Source of the DNA: Thermoguttaceae bacterium
GTDB lineage: Bacteria > Planctomycetota > Planctomycetia > Pirellulales > Thermoguttaceae
Direction: 5' to 3'
DNA: 64,000 nucleotides
NCBI GenBank assembly: GCA_017407125.1
Contig: JAFQXE010000033.1
Coordinates: 24,514 to 88,513 of the forward strand
How positions within the stretch are numbered: position 1 is the stretch's first letter; the number at the start of each line of letters is the position of its first letter. Made by a program: the position numbers and the translations under genes. This document shows, one piece after another, positions 43,013-51,394 of the stretch. The notes beneath the pieces were generated by a model, which searched no databases, was not told the origin of the DNA, and worked only from the letters and a program-made list of their open reading frames with translations.

Positions 43013-44614
43013 ATGGATTCTATCATCTCCTGCAATCATCTGTCGAAAACGTTTCGGGAATCGAGCCAGGTTATTCGCGCGGTTCAGGACGTCAGTTTTG
43101 AAGTCCAGCCGGGAACGATAACCGGGCTTCTCGGTCCAGACGGCGCGGGGAAGACGACGCTCATTCGGTGTCTTTGCGGGCTGCTGCGCCCGGACAGCGG
43201 GTCGGTTTCCGTCCTCGGGTTCGATTCCGTCAAACAGTCCGGCAGAATTCAGGAGTCCGTCGGGTACATGCCGCAAAAGTTCGGTCTGTACGAAAACATG
43301 ACGGTCGAGGAGAACATCCGCCTGTACGCTCAGCTGCACGGAATTACAAAGGGGGATTACGACAGCCGCGTCGCAATGTTGCTGGAACGGAACCGGCTGT
43401 CGGAGTTCACCGATCGCATGGCGGGCGCTCTTTCCGGCGGTATGAAACAGAAACTGGCTTTGATCTGCGCTCTGATTTCTCGACCCAAATTGATGATTTT
43501 AGACGAACCAACGGTCGGCGTTGACGTTTTAGCGCGCCGGGAACTGTGGAACATTTTGCGTCAGACGGTTGAAGAAGAATCCATGACGGCTCTGGTTAGT
43601 ACGGCTTATATGGACGAAGCCGACTACTGTGACAGAACGTTGATTCTCTTCGAAGGAAAATTGCTTGCCGATAAAACGCCTGCGGAGGTAAAAGCTCTAT
43701 CTGGCGAGACGAACGTTTCGCAGTTAGGAGTGAGGAGTGAGGAGTTAGGAGTTGACGCAAAGCGTTCATCCATGCCGTCTGGTAATGCTTTCGAGCAAGG
43801 TTTTATGCGCTTGATGACCGGGTCTGTTCCTGAACCGCTTAAACGGAACAATCCTGTTTCCGCCGACGCCCCGGAAATAATTCGGGTTGAAAATCTGGTC
43901 AAGCGATTTGGCGATTTTGTCGCGGTGAACAACGTTTCCTTTACCGTTCGCCGCGGTGAAATATTTGGTCTTTTAGGCGCCAACGGAGCGGGGAAAACGA
44001 CAACGTTTCGCGCGATGTGCGCTTTAAGTCGGGCGAACGAAGGGACGATTCTCTTTGACGGCAAACCGCTGGAAAAGAATCTGGAATTTGCCCGAAACAA
44101 CATCGGTTACGTCGCTCAAAAGTTCTCCCTTTACGGCGACATCAGCGTTCGGCAGAATCTGCTTTTTTTCGGCGGCGCGTACGGCTTGAGCGGGAAGAAG
44201 CTAAAAGAACGGATTGCCTGGGCGGTTGAAGTCTTTAATTTGTCCGAGTATCTCAATATGATTGCCGCGCAGCTGTCGATGGGCTACAAACGTCGTTTGG
44301 CGATGGCGTGCGCCTTGCTCCATAACCCGCCGATACTGTTTCTCGACGAGGCGACTTCCGGCGCCGACCCGATAGCCCGGCGCGAGTTCTGGAAACGAAT
44401 TCTCGCCCTGGCGGACGACGGCGTCGCGGTTGTCATTACAACCCACTTTCTCGACGAAGCGGAGTATTGTGACAAGATTCTCATTATGCGCGACGGCTGC
44501 GAAGTCGCGTCCGGAACGGTTGAACAGATAATCTCTCAAGGAGGCGGCGCAACGCTCGAAGACGCCTTTGTCAACATCGTTTCCCAAAAAACGCAAACGG
44601 AGGCGGCGCCATGA
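43013..44614 (+). CDS. Dual-ATPase ABC transporter subunit (YbhF-like)
   Basis: 533 residues with two complete ATPase domains. First: GPDGAGKTT (about 41-49; Asp replaces the usual Asn), LSGGMKQKLALICAL, LMILDEPTVGVD. Second: GANGAGKTT (about 322), LSMGYKRRLAMACAL, ILFLDEATSGAD; its signature is LSMGY instead of LSGGQ, so the second site may be weak. The linker between them (about residues 235-285) includes LGVRSEELGVDAK, coded by a heptamer array. It powers the two permeases that follow; its 3' end overlaps the next gene by 4 bases. Confidence 0.9.
   Translation: MDSIISCNHLSKTFRESSQVIRAVQDVSFEVQPGTITGLLGPDGAGKTTLIRCLCGLLRPDSGSVSVLGFDSVKQSGRIQESVGYMPQKFGLYENMTVEENIRLYAQLHGITKGDYDSRVAMLLERNRLSEFTDRMAGALSGGMKQKLALICALISRPKLMILDEPTVGVDVLARRELWNILRQTVEEESMTALVSTAYMDEADYCDRTLILFEGKLLADKTPAEVKALSGETNVSQLGVRSEELGVDAKRSSMPSGNAFEQGFMRLMTGSVPEPLKRNNPVSADAPEIIRVENLVKRFGDFVAVNNVSFTVRRGEIFGLLGANGAGKTTTFRAMCALSRANEGTILFDGKPLEKNLEFARNNIGYVAQKFSLYGDISVRQNLLFFGGAYGLSGKKLKERIAWAVEVFNLSEYLNMIAAQLSMGYKRRLAMACALLHNPPILFLDEATSGADPIARREFWKRILALADDGVAVVITTHFLDEAEYCDKILIMRDGCEVASGTVEQIISQGGGATLEDAFVNIVSQKTQTEAAP
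43719..43760. repeat. GGAGTGA heptamer array inside the YbhF-like linker
   Basis: TTAGGAGTGAGGAGTGAGGA and the following GTTAGGAGTT make four to five 7-base units, ending in GACGCAAAGCG (the ACGCAAGCG tail). It is translated in frame with no stop. The inverse array is at 45830-45860. Confidence 0.8.
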
Positions 44615-45729
44615 GCTTTTCCAGATACCTCATTTTGACGCGAAAGGAATTCGTTCAGCTTATTCGCGACCCGCTGAGCATTATAATTGGGATTTTAATG
44701 CCGATTTTTCTGCTGCTCATCTGCGGATACGGCATGTCAACGGACGTCCGAAACATCCGTCTGGCGATTGTTATTCCTGAACCGTCGCCAAAAGCGAATC
44801 TCATTGCCGCCCGATTCCAGTCAAACGGCTTTTTCGAGGCGCAAATTGTCAGATCGACCGAAGAAGCGAAGGAGCTGATTAAATCGCATCAGGTCGACGC
44901 CTGTCTATTTTTGCAGCAAAGTCTGACCAGACGAATCAATCAGATGGATCTGAAGATTCTTATTGTCGTCAACGCCTCCAACCCTTCGCCGGGGCTGCTC
45001 AAGCAAAGCTATATTCAGTCGGCTCTGCTGGGCGCATTGCAAAAAATAAACGAAGAATCAGGAGCGATTTCAACTACCGGAATTGGCGATATTGAAATTC
45101 AAACCCGACAATGGTTCAACGACGCCAACAGCAGCGCCTATACAATCGTTCCCGGAATTATCGTTATCGTTCTGACGATTATCGGAACTCTGCTCACGTC
45201 CATGGTTATGGCGCGGGAATACGAACAGGGAAACCTGGAAAGTCTGTTTGTAACGCCGATGAAATCGACGGAAATTCTGCTTGCCAAAATGTCGAACAAT
45301 TTTTGTTTGGGAATAATTGGCCTTGTCATTTCCCTGATTATGGCGCGATACCTGTTTGGCGTTCCCGTTCGCGGAAACTGGCTGATCCTGCTGTTCGGGT
45401 CAAGCCTGTATTTGATTCTGGCGCTGGCAATCGGGATTCTTATTTCCAGCGCAACGAAAAACCAGTTTATCGCCATTTCGATGGGGTCGCTGATTTCATT
45501 TTTACCGTCGTACCTGCTGTCCGGATTTCTTTTTGAGATCAAAAGCATGCCGACGTTTTTGCAATATGTAACGCTAATTGTTCCCGCTAGATATTACGTA
45601 GACTTTTTACAGACTTCGCTATTGGTTGGCGACGTCTGGCAAAATATATTTAAAAACTGCGGAGTTTTAATCCTCATGACGGTCGTTCTGCTGACGTTAG
45701 CCAGACTGAGCTGCCCGAAGAGATTGTAG
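44611..45729 (+). CDS. ABC-2 type permease (YbhS-like)
   Basis: A 372-residue inner-membrane protein. One N-terminal helix (IIIGILMPIFLLLICGYGM), a soluble domain of about 140 residues, then five helices (from VPGIIVIVLTIIGTLLTSM on), the standard ABC-2/YhgE-like layout. The EYEQGNLESLFVTP segment after the second helix is the conserved coupling region. It pairs with the YbhR-like permease for export of an unidentified substrate. It overlaps the ATPase gene (ATGA), and a heptamer array starts at its stop codon. Confidence 0.9.
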   Translation: MSFSRYLILTRKEFVQLIRDPLSIIIGILMPIFLLLICGYGMSTDVRNIRLAIVIPEPSPKANLIAARFQSNGFFEAQIVRSTEEAKELIKSHQVDACLFLQQSLTRRINQMDLKILIVVNASNPSPGLLKQSYIQSALLGALQKINEESGAISTTGIGDIEIQTRQWFNDANSSAYTIVPGIIVIVLTIIGTLLTSMVMAREYEQGNLESLFVTPMKSTEILLAKMSNNFCLGIIGLVISLIMARYLFGVPVRGNWLILLFGSSLYLILALAIGILISSATKNQFIAISMGSLISFLPSYLLSGFLFEIKSMPTFLQYVTLIVPARYYVDFLQTSLLVGDVWQNIFKNCGVLILMTVVLLTLARLSCPKRL

Positions 45730-45862
45730 GGAGTAGGAAATAGGGAGTAGGGAATAGTTTTTGAAAGGTGGTAATTGAGCGTGTGAAACGAACATAGTTT
45801 CGCTTTCGCGTAACTCGCAATTAAAAAAACTCCTCACTCCTCACTCCTCACTCCTAACTGAT
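45727..45862. repeat. Heptamer arrays and REP remnant between the two permease genes
   Basis: TAGGGAGTAGGAAATAGGGA begins in the stop codon of the first permease gene (GGGAGTA units, to 45756). A degenerate REP core follows (GAAAGGTGGTAATTGAGCG, 45762-45780), and then inverse GGAGTGA units (CTCCTCACTCCTCACTCC, 45830-45860). Confidence 0.75.
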
Positions 45863-45884
45863 TTCCACTCCGATTTTCCCAAAA

Positions 45885-46994
45885 ATGTTAGTTCTGACTC
45901 GCGTCCTTGCCCTGCTGAAAAAAGAACTTTGTCAGTTGATGACAAATCCGAAAATGCGAATGACGCTTTTCATTCCGCCGTTAATGCAGATGTTGTTTCT
46001 CGGCTACGCGGCGACCATGGATTTGAAATACGTTGACTGCGCTGTTCTGGACTATTCCCGTTCCCCGGCGTCGAGGGAGCTTATAAGCTGTTTTACCGGC
46101 TCTCCGACGTTCCACGTTCATCAGCCGCTGGAAAACGAAGCTGACATGAAAAACCGCATTAATACAAAAGCGATTCAACTGGCTGTCGTAATTCCTGCAG
46201 ACTTCCAGCAGACAAGGGCAGGGCAGGGAAAAGCCAGCGTTCAGATTATCGTCGACGGCCGCAGCGCCAACTCCGCCGGCATGGCGATGGCGTACGCCGT
46301 CAACGTGATTAATTCTTTCGCTCTGGAAAAGGCGGATAATCGCGGCAAATTTCGAATCGAAACGCGAGCGTGGTACAACCCGAATTTCAACATGCAGTTT
46401 TTTATGATTCCTGCTTTGTTGGGGCTTATTGGTCTGGTCGACATCATGCTCGTCAGCGCGCAGTCGATTGTTCAGGAACGCGAAGCGGGAACGTTTGACC
46501 AGCTCCGCATGACGCCGTATTCCTCTTTGGAATTGCTCTTGGCAAAAGGGTTCTCGACGCTCATTGCCGGCGTATGCCAGCTGACAGTCGGTTTGCTTGC
46601 GGCGTTGTTCTGGTTTCGAGTTCCGCTCAACAGTTCTTTGGGACTCCTGCTGGCTTTACTGGCGTCCTTCCTATGCGCGTCCATTGGAATCGGGCTGATT
46701 ATTTCGACCCTGTCCGCCAATTTACAGCAGGCGGTTTTGGGAATGTATATCGTCGTTGTCCCGTTTTCCATGCTGTCGGGAATGGGAACGCCGCTGGAAT
46801 CCATGCCGGACTTCTTCCAGCAAATAACGATTATCAACCCGCTTCGACACGGCATCGCCGCCTTGACGAGAATCTTTTTGGAAGGCGCGACGTTCTGGGA
46901 ACTGCGCTATTCGTTTTACCTGCTCTGGGCAATCGCCGTCGGCTCGTTTGCGCTGACGTACTTCTTCTTCGTTCACAGAAGAAATGACGGATAG
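45885..46994 (+). CDS. ABC-2 type permease (YbhR-like)
   Basis: 369 residues with the same layout as the preceding permease: N-terminal helix (TLFIPPLMQMLFLGYAATM), a soluble domain, five C-terminal helices, and the coupling segment EREAGTFDQLRMTP. The two permeases should form a heterodimer driven by the two-ATPase subunit. The gene is separated from the previous one by 155 bases of repeats but remains in the same order as ybhGFSR. Confidence 0.9.
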   Translation: MLVLTRVLALLKKELCQLMTNPKMRMTLFIPPLMQMLFLGYAATMDLKYVDCAVLDYSRSPASRELISCFTGSPTFHVHQPLENEADMKNRINTKAIQLAVVIPADFQQTRAGQGKASVQIIVDGRSANSAGMAMAYAVNVINSFALEKADNRGKFRIETRAWYNPNFNMQFFMIPALLGLIGLVDIMLVSAQSIVQEREAGTFDQLRMTPYSSLELLLAKGFSTLIAGVCQLTVGLLAALFWFRVPLNSSLGLLLALLASFLCASIGIGLIISTLSANLQQAVLGMYIVVVPFSMLSGMGTPLESMPDFFQQITIINPLRHGIAALTRIFLEGATFWELRYSFYLLWAIAVGSFALTYFFFVHRRNDG

Positions 46995-47090
46995 AATTAG
47001 GCAATAGGCAGTAGGCAGTAGGCAGTAGTGAGAACCGCGCCGCGGTTCAATATTAAAAGCCGCGGGGATTAACCCACGGGGAAGAGTTCC
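46995..47090. repeat. GGCAGTA heptamer array and degenerate hairpin modules
   Basis: GGCAATA, GGCAGTA, GGCAGTA, GGCAGTA (about 47002-47029) follow the YbhR-like stop. Next come GAACCGCGCCGCGGTTC (47032-47048) and a degenerate CCGCGGGGATTAACCCACGG hairpin, the same two modules as near 61.66 kb. Confidence 0.75.
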
Positions 47091-47264
47091 AGTCGCCTCC
47101 TGATTTTGCCCCCTCTTGCAATTAAAAAGCCGTGTAGTATATTTTAATTGTTTGATTCGACTAGATTGTATAGCAGATTCAAACATGGTTCTCATTGTAT
47201 ACGGAATCAAATGATTTTCCGTATTTCAATGAATGGGATAACAGATACAAGAATGAGGTAACAA

Positions 47265-47555
47265 ATGAGACTTTTAGGAATCCTTATTACTTTTGGCGCG
47301 TTGGTATTCATTGGTTACAACATTTACATGTGTAATGAATGCACAAAAATTGCCAACGATCATCCAATCATGACCGTGATGTCTATGGGAACAAATTTGC
47401 CTAACGAGGGGAATTATTACTCTTTCCGCTCTCCTTTGAGCAATGTTGAAATTGGCGTTTTAATTGCCTTGGGTATTGGCGTTTTGCTGACCTTGTTCGG
47501 CGGGCTTAAAAAAGCGCCTGACAACAGCAGCTCAGACTCTAACAAAAGCGCATAA
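47265..47555 (+). CDS. Small two-helix membrane protein
   Basis: 96 residues: helix 1 (LLGILITFGALVFIGYNIYM), a loop of about 45 residues with two Cys close together (MCNEC), helix 2 (IGVLIALGIGVLLTLFGGL), and a hydrophilic Ser/Asn tail. No family is recognised. A weak purine run lies before the ATG. A hairpin with T run lies about 90 bases downstream. Confidence 0.6.
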   Translation: MRLLGILITFGALVFIGYNIYMCNECTKIANDHPIMTVMSMGTNLPNEGNYYSFRSPLSNVEIGVLIALGIGVLLTLFGGLKKAPDNSSSDSNKSA

Positions 47556-47641
47556 AGCGTGTATGCAGTAATATTCCTGCTTGATTACGGCTTAGTCCTT
47601 TTATGCGCTGTTTGAAACCATCTTTCTAAAATCAATCATTT

Positions 47642-47668
47642 AGACGCCCTCTTTGCGGCGTCTTTTTC
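47642..47668 (+). terminator. Intrinsic terminator
   Basis: AGACGCC (47642-47648) pairs with GGCGTCT (47657-47663), followed by five T. It terminates the small membrane protein gene. Confidence 0.8.
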
Positions 47669-47727
47669 TATAATTATCTACAAAAACTATTTTCGCAAAA
47701 AGACAACAATTTTTTCGCAATAGTGCA

Positions 47728-47756
47728 TTGTTTTTCTTAAAAGGACGTGATATAAT
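47728..47756 (+). promoter_or_regulatory. Predicted promoter of the cytochrome/SUMF1 gene
   Basis: TTGTTT (47728-47733), 17 bases, TATAAT (47751-47756). The leader contains GCAATTA-type heptamer remnants (47768-47790). Confidence 0.6.
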
Positions 47757-47847
47757 ATAATTAAAATGAGCAATTATCAATTTGCAATTGTATAAAACGT
47801 TGCAATAATTGCCTGAAATAATATCCCTCCAACCCCCTTCCATTATT

Positions 47848-50800
47848 ATGAAAAGAGTTGTTACGCTTTTATTCTTTTTGGTTTTCGTTCCGATGTTGGG
47901 ACTTTGCTGCGGTCAGGAAGCCCAGTTGATTAAACCGTCGAGCGTTCATAATAAGCCGCGGCCCAATAACGGCGACGTCCCCCTGAACACGGTTGATTCC
48001 TGCCGGCGTCTGATTAACGACCTGATCGCGACGTACGCTGACGAGTTCCCGGACGGGGAGAAGTATCTTGCTCAGCTGGACGAAATCGCCGCGAAACTGG
48101 AGGAGAACCCCAACGACGGGAACGCGAAAAACGCCCTGGAGGCTCTGGTTCGCAAGGTGGCGTTGGCGAACCCGCTTCTGGACGAGTTCAATAAAATCGT
48201 CGTCGTTCGACGTTCCGGCAACCTGGGATTTACCGGCTTGAACGCCTATACAAACGACACCGTTCAGCGTGAAAATCACGATAACGAACTCATGGCTCTG
48301 ACCAATTACCGGACCTCTGACCCGAAAAACGCGAAGCTGGAACCGATCTTCCGCCATCCGTATCGACGGGGCGTTATGCGCGACATCAGCCTGTCCTTCG
48401 ACGCCAAAAAGATCATGTATTCCAGCATTCTGGAGAACGGCCGCTGGGGCGTATTCGAGATTGACCTCAACGGGAAAAATCTCAACGTTCTCACGCCGAC
48501 CGATCAGCCGGATGTCGACTGGTACGACAGCTGCTATCTGCCGGAATCGCCGTATATCGTCTCGGCGTCAACGGCGGGAATTCAGGGGCTGCCGTGCGAA
48601 AACGGCGGGCGCGTCATGGTCAACCTGTACCGCGTCAATACGAAAACCAAAGAAACCCGTCAGCTGACTTTCGAGCAGGACTCCGACTGGCATCCGACTG
48701 TGATGCACAACGGTCAGGTCATGTACCTTCGATGGGAATATACAGACGTTCCGCATTACTTTTCACGTTACGTCTTTTCGATGAACCCGGATGGGCGCAA
48801 CCAGCGCGCTCTGTGGGGGTCGGGAAGCTATTTCCCCAACGCCTATAAGCACCCCAAACAATGCCCGGGCGACAGCACGAAACTCATCGGCGTTGTCAGC
48901 GGACATCACGCGATGCCGGAAATGGGGCGTCTGCTGCTGATCGACCCTAACCAAGGGCGATACTACCCGATGCGATTCCGTCCGGAAAACAAGGAATGGG
49001 GCGAGGGCGGCACGTTCCTCAATTTTATTCCAGACGTCCTCCCCGCCAGCGTTACCGGCTGCGTTCAGGAAATCCCCGGCTACGGCCGCGACGTGGTCGG
49101 CAACATCTGTGACGACGTCGCCGGCGGCGCGAAACACTGGTTTGCTCATCCCTTCCCGCTGTCGGACAAATACTTTTTGGTCTGCAAGCGGGACTACGAT
49201 ATTTTCAGCATCTATCTCATTGACGTTTTCGACAACATGATTCTCCTGGCGCGTTGCGACGGCAGCAACCTTCTCGAACCGCACCCGGTTTTGGCGCAGC
49301 CCGTCCCGCCGGTGATTCCGGACAACGTTGACATGAACAGAAAGACCGGCACCGTCTTCTGCACAGACGTCTATCTTGGTCGCGGCATGGAAGGCGTTCC
49401 CCGCGGCGCCGCGAAGAACATTCGCGTTATCGCCTATCATTACGGATACAACCATTCCGGCGGGCACGAGTCCTGCGGTCAGCAGTCGTCGTGGGACATC
49501 AAACGCGTTTTGGGCACGGTAAAAATCGAAGACGACGGCTCTTTCTTCTTTGAAGTTCCCGCCAACACGCCCTTTGCAATGCAGGTCTTGGATGAAGAAG
49601 GGGCGGCAATCGCGCTGATGAGATCCTGGACGGTCGTCATGCCGGGCGAAGCGCTGTCCTGTAACGGATGTCACGAAAACGCCAACGACGTTACGCCGGC
49701 GAAAATGACCATCGCGTCTCGAAAAGCCCCGCAAAAGCTCACGCCGTGGTACGGACCCGCGCGATCCTGGGGATTCCAGGCGGAACTTCAGCCGACGCTC
49801 GACAAATACTGCGTTGGATGTCACAACGACAACGACAAAGCCGGCGGGCTGTCGTTCGTGCCGCACAACGCTGGAAACTGGGTTTCGGATACGTCTTACG
49901 CGGCGATTAACCCGTACGTCCGCCGTCCGGGTCCGGAAACCGACCTCGACGTGATGAAGCCGATGGAATATCATGCTTCGACCAGCGAACTGATTCAAAT
50001 GCTCAAAAAGGGACATCACGGCGTTGAACTGCCGAAGGAAGCCTGGGAACGATTCTATACGTGGATTGACCTCAACGCGCCGTATACCGGCATGTGGAAC
50101 AACCCCGGCAGAGAGAATCGCCGTCTGGAACTGCAAAAGCTCTACGCTGGCATTGAAGACAACCCGGAAGAGGAATATCGTCAGTCGCTCGCCGCTCGAG
50201 AGAGCAACATCGAGCCGATTATTCCGCCGCCTCAGCCGTTCGTTCAGCCGGACAACCTCTCGGTGGAAAACTGGCCCATGAGCCGGTCTGCGGCGGCAAA
50301 ACTGGCAGGCGGAAACGTCCGGGAGAAGATGGAAATCAATCTTGGAAAAGACCACGCCGGCAACGACGTCTATATAACGATGGTGAAAATCCCGGCGGGG
50401 AAGTATATCATGGGTTCCGAAGACGGCTATCCGGACGAACGCGCTCGCGCTGTGGTGGAAATCAAAAAGCCATTCTGGATGTCAGAAACGGAAATTACCA
50501 ACCAGCAGTACGAATGTTTCGACCCGGAACATGACACCCGTTACAATCGCGAAGACGGCAAAGACCATACGACGCCGGGATATATCGCCAACCATCCGCT
50601 TCAGCCTGTTTCCCGAATCTCGTGGATTGAAGCGACGAACTTCTGCAAGTGGCTCAAAGGGCGCTCTGGAAAGAACGTCGCGCTCCCGACGGAAGCTCAA
50701 TGGGAATGGGCGGCGCGCGCCGGCAGCGACAAACAGTTCTTCTACGGCGACTGGGATACCGACTGGACGAAATGGGCGAACCTCGCCGACGCCGACCTGT

Positions 50801-51180
50801 ACAACACGTACACGACGTGGGAAGGCGGGAGCATGGTACACCGCAGACGTCCGCATACGGAATCCAAGACGTTCCCGCTTCGCGACGACCGTTACAAAGA
50901 CAACTGGTTTACCGTCGATTACGTCAAACAGTGTTCACCCAACGCCTTTGGTCTGTACGACATGGTCGGCAACGTTTCCGAATGGACGCGTTCCGACTAC
51001 AAGCCGTACCCGTACAAAGACAACGACGGCCGCAACTCGGGGTCAGACAGAACGAAGAAAGTCGCCCGCGGCGGCAGCTGGAACAACCGACCCGTTTCCG
51101 CCGGCTCCAGCGTCCGATTCTCGTACCAGCCTTGGCAGAAAGTCTACAACGTCGGATTCCGCGTTATTATCGAAGAATAA
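47848..51180 (+). CDS. Secreted di-haem cytochrome c with C-terminal SUMF1 domain (hydrazine-synthase-alpha-like)
   Basis: About 1110 residues; signal peptide VVTLLFFLVFVPMLGLCCGQ. The first 550 residues are a beta-propeller-like region (DISLSFDAKKIMYSS, DWHPTVMHNGQVMYLRW). The middle has two c-type haem motifs, CNGCH near residue 605 and CVGCH near 655. From about 828 a SUMF1/FGE-like domain follows (IPAGKYIMGSEDG, ETEITNQQYECF, LPTEAQWEWAARAG, NVSEWTRSDY, RGGSWNN). Such propeller-plus-haem proteins are annotated as hydrazine-synthase alpha-like in many non-anammox planctomycetes, so anammox should not be inferred. Haem attachment would need the ccsA fusion at the start of the window. Confidence 0.85.
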   Translation: MKRVVTLLFFLVFVPMLGLCCGQEAQLIKPSSVHNKPRPNNGDVPLNTVDSCRRLINDLIATYADEFPDGEKYLAQLDEIAAKLEENPNDGNAKNALEALVRKVALANPLLDEFNKIVVVRRSGNLGFTGLNAYTNDTVQRENHDNELMALTNYRTSDPKNAKLEPIFRHPYRRGVMRDISLSFDAKKIMYSSILENGRWGVFEIDLNGKNLNVLTPTDQPDVDWYDSCYLPESPYIVSASTAGIQGLPCENGGRVMVNLYRVNTKTKETRQLTFEQDSDWHPTVMHNGQVMYLRWEYTDVPHYFSRYVFSMNPDGRNQRALWGSGSYFPNAYKHPKQCPGDSTKLIGVVSGHHAMPEMGRLLLIDPNQGRYYPMRFRPENKEWGEGGTFLNFIPDVLPASVTGCVQEIPGYGRDVVGNICDDVAGGAKHWFAHPFPLSDKYFLVCKRDYDIFSIYLIDVFDNMILLARCDGSNLLEPHPVLAQPVPPVIPDNVDMNRKTGTVFCTDVYLGRGMEGVPRGAAKNIRVIAYHYGYNHSGGHESCGQQSSWDIKRVLGTVKIEDDGSFFFEVPANTPFAMQVLDEEGAAIALMRSWTVVMPGEALSCNGCHENANDVTPAKMTIASRKAPQKLTPWYGPARSWGFQAELQPTLDKYCVGCHNDNDKAGGLSFVPHNAGNWVSDTSYAAINPYVRRPGPETDLDVMKPMEYHASTSELIQMLKKGHHGVELPKEAWERFYTWIDLNAPYTGMWNNPGRENRRLELQKLYAGIEDNPEEEYRQSLAARESNIEPIIPPPQPFVQPDNLSVENWPMSRSAAAKLAGGNVREKMEINLGKDHAGNDVYITMVKIPAGKYIMGSEDGYPDERARAVVEIKKPFWMSETEITNQQYECFDPEHDTRYNREDGKDHTTPGYIANHPLQPVSRISWIEATNFCKWLKGRSGKNVALPTEAQWEWAARAGSDKQFFYGDWDTDWTKWANLADADLYNTYTTWEGGSMVHRRRPHTESKTFPLRDDRYKDNWFTVDYVKQCSPNAFGLYDMVGNVSEWTRSDYKPYPYKDNDGRNSGSDRTKKVARGGSWNNRPVSAGSSVRFSYQPWQKVYNVGFRVIIEE

Positions 51181-51199
51181 TTCGATTTACTATTGATTC

Positions 51200-51345
51200 C
51201 CTCCCCTTGCTAAAGTATTTTGGAAAGGGGAGTTTGAGGGGGCGGCGAGGCGCCGCTCCCGATCCGCGCTGCCGCGCTCCTGCCGATAACCGCTCCCGTT
51301 GGTCGCTTTTGTTATTGATACTAATATGTTTTTCTCCCCTACCTA
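51200..51345. repeat. Dispersed GAGGCGCCGCTCC repeat
   Basis: AAAGTATTTTGGAAAGGGGA followed by GGCGAGGCGCCGCTCCCGAT and CGCTCCCGTTGGTCGCTT: the same arrangement as 37.80-38.00 kb. It fills most of the 214-base gap. Confidence 0.75.
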
Positions 51346-51394
51346 AAGTTTTTTCAAGTCTGCGAGGCGTCATTTTCTTTATGGAAGGTCAAAA

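Noticed and set aside
48763..50355. 530-codon minus-strand frame antisense to the cytochrome/SUMF1 gene
   Set aside because: Arg/Val/Phe-rich shadow; the sense strand carries clear haem and SUMF1 motifs and a signal peptide.
47848..51180. Hydrazine synthase alpha, hence anammox metabolism
   Set aside because: The similarity is to a broad family with a SUMF1 fusion; no beta/gamma subunits or hydrazine dehydrogenase are present, and the gene neighbours point to polysaccharide degradation.
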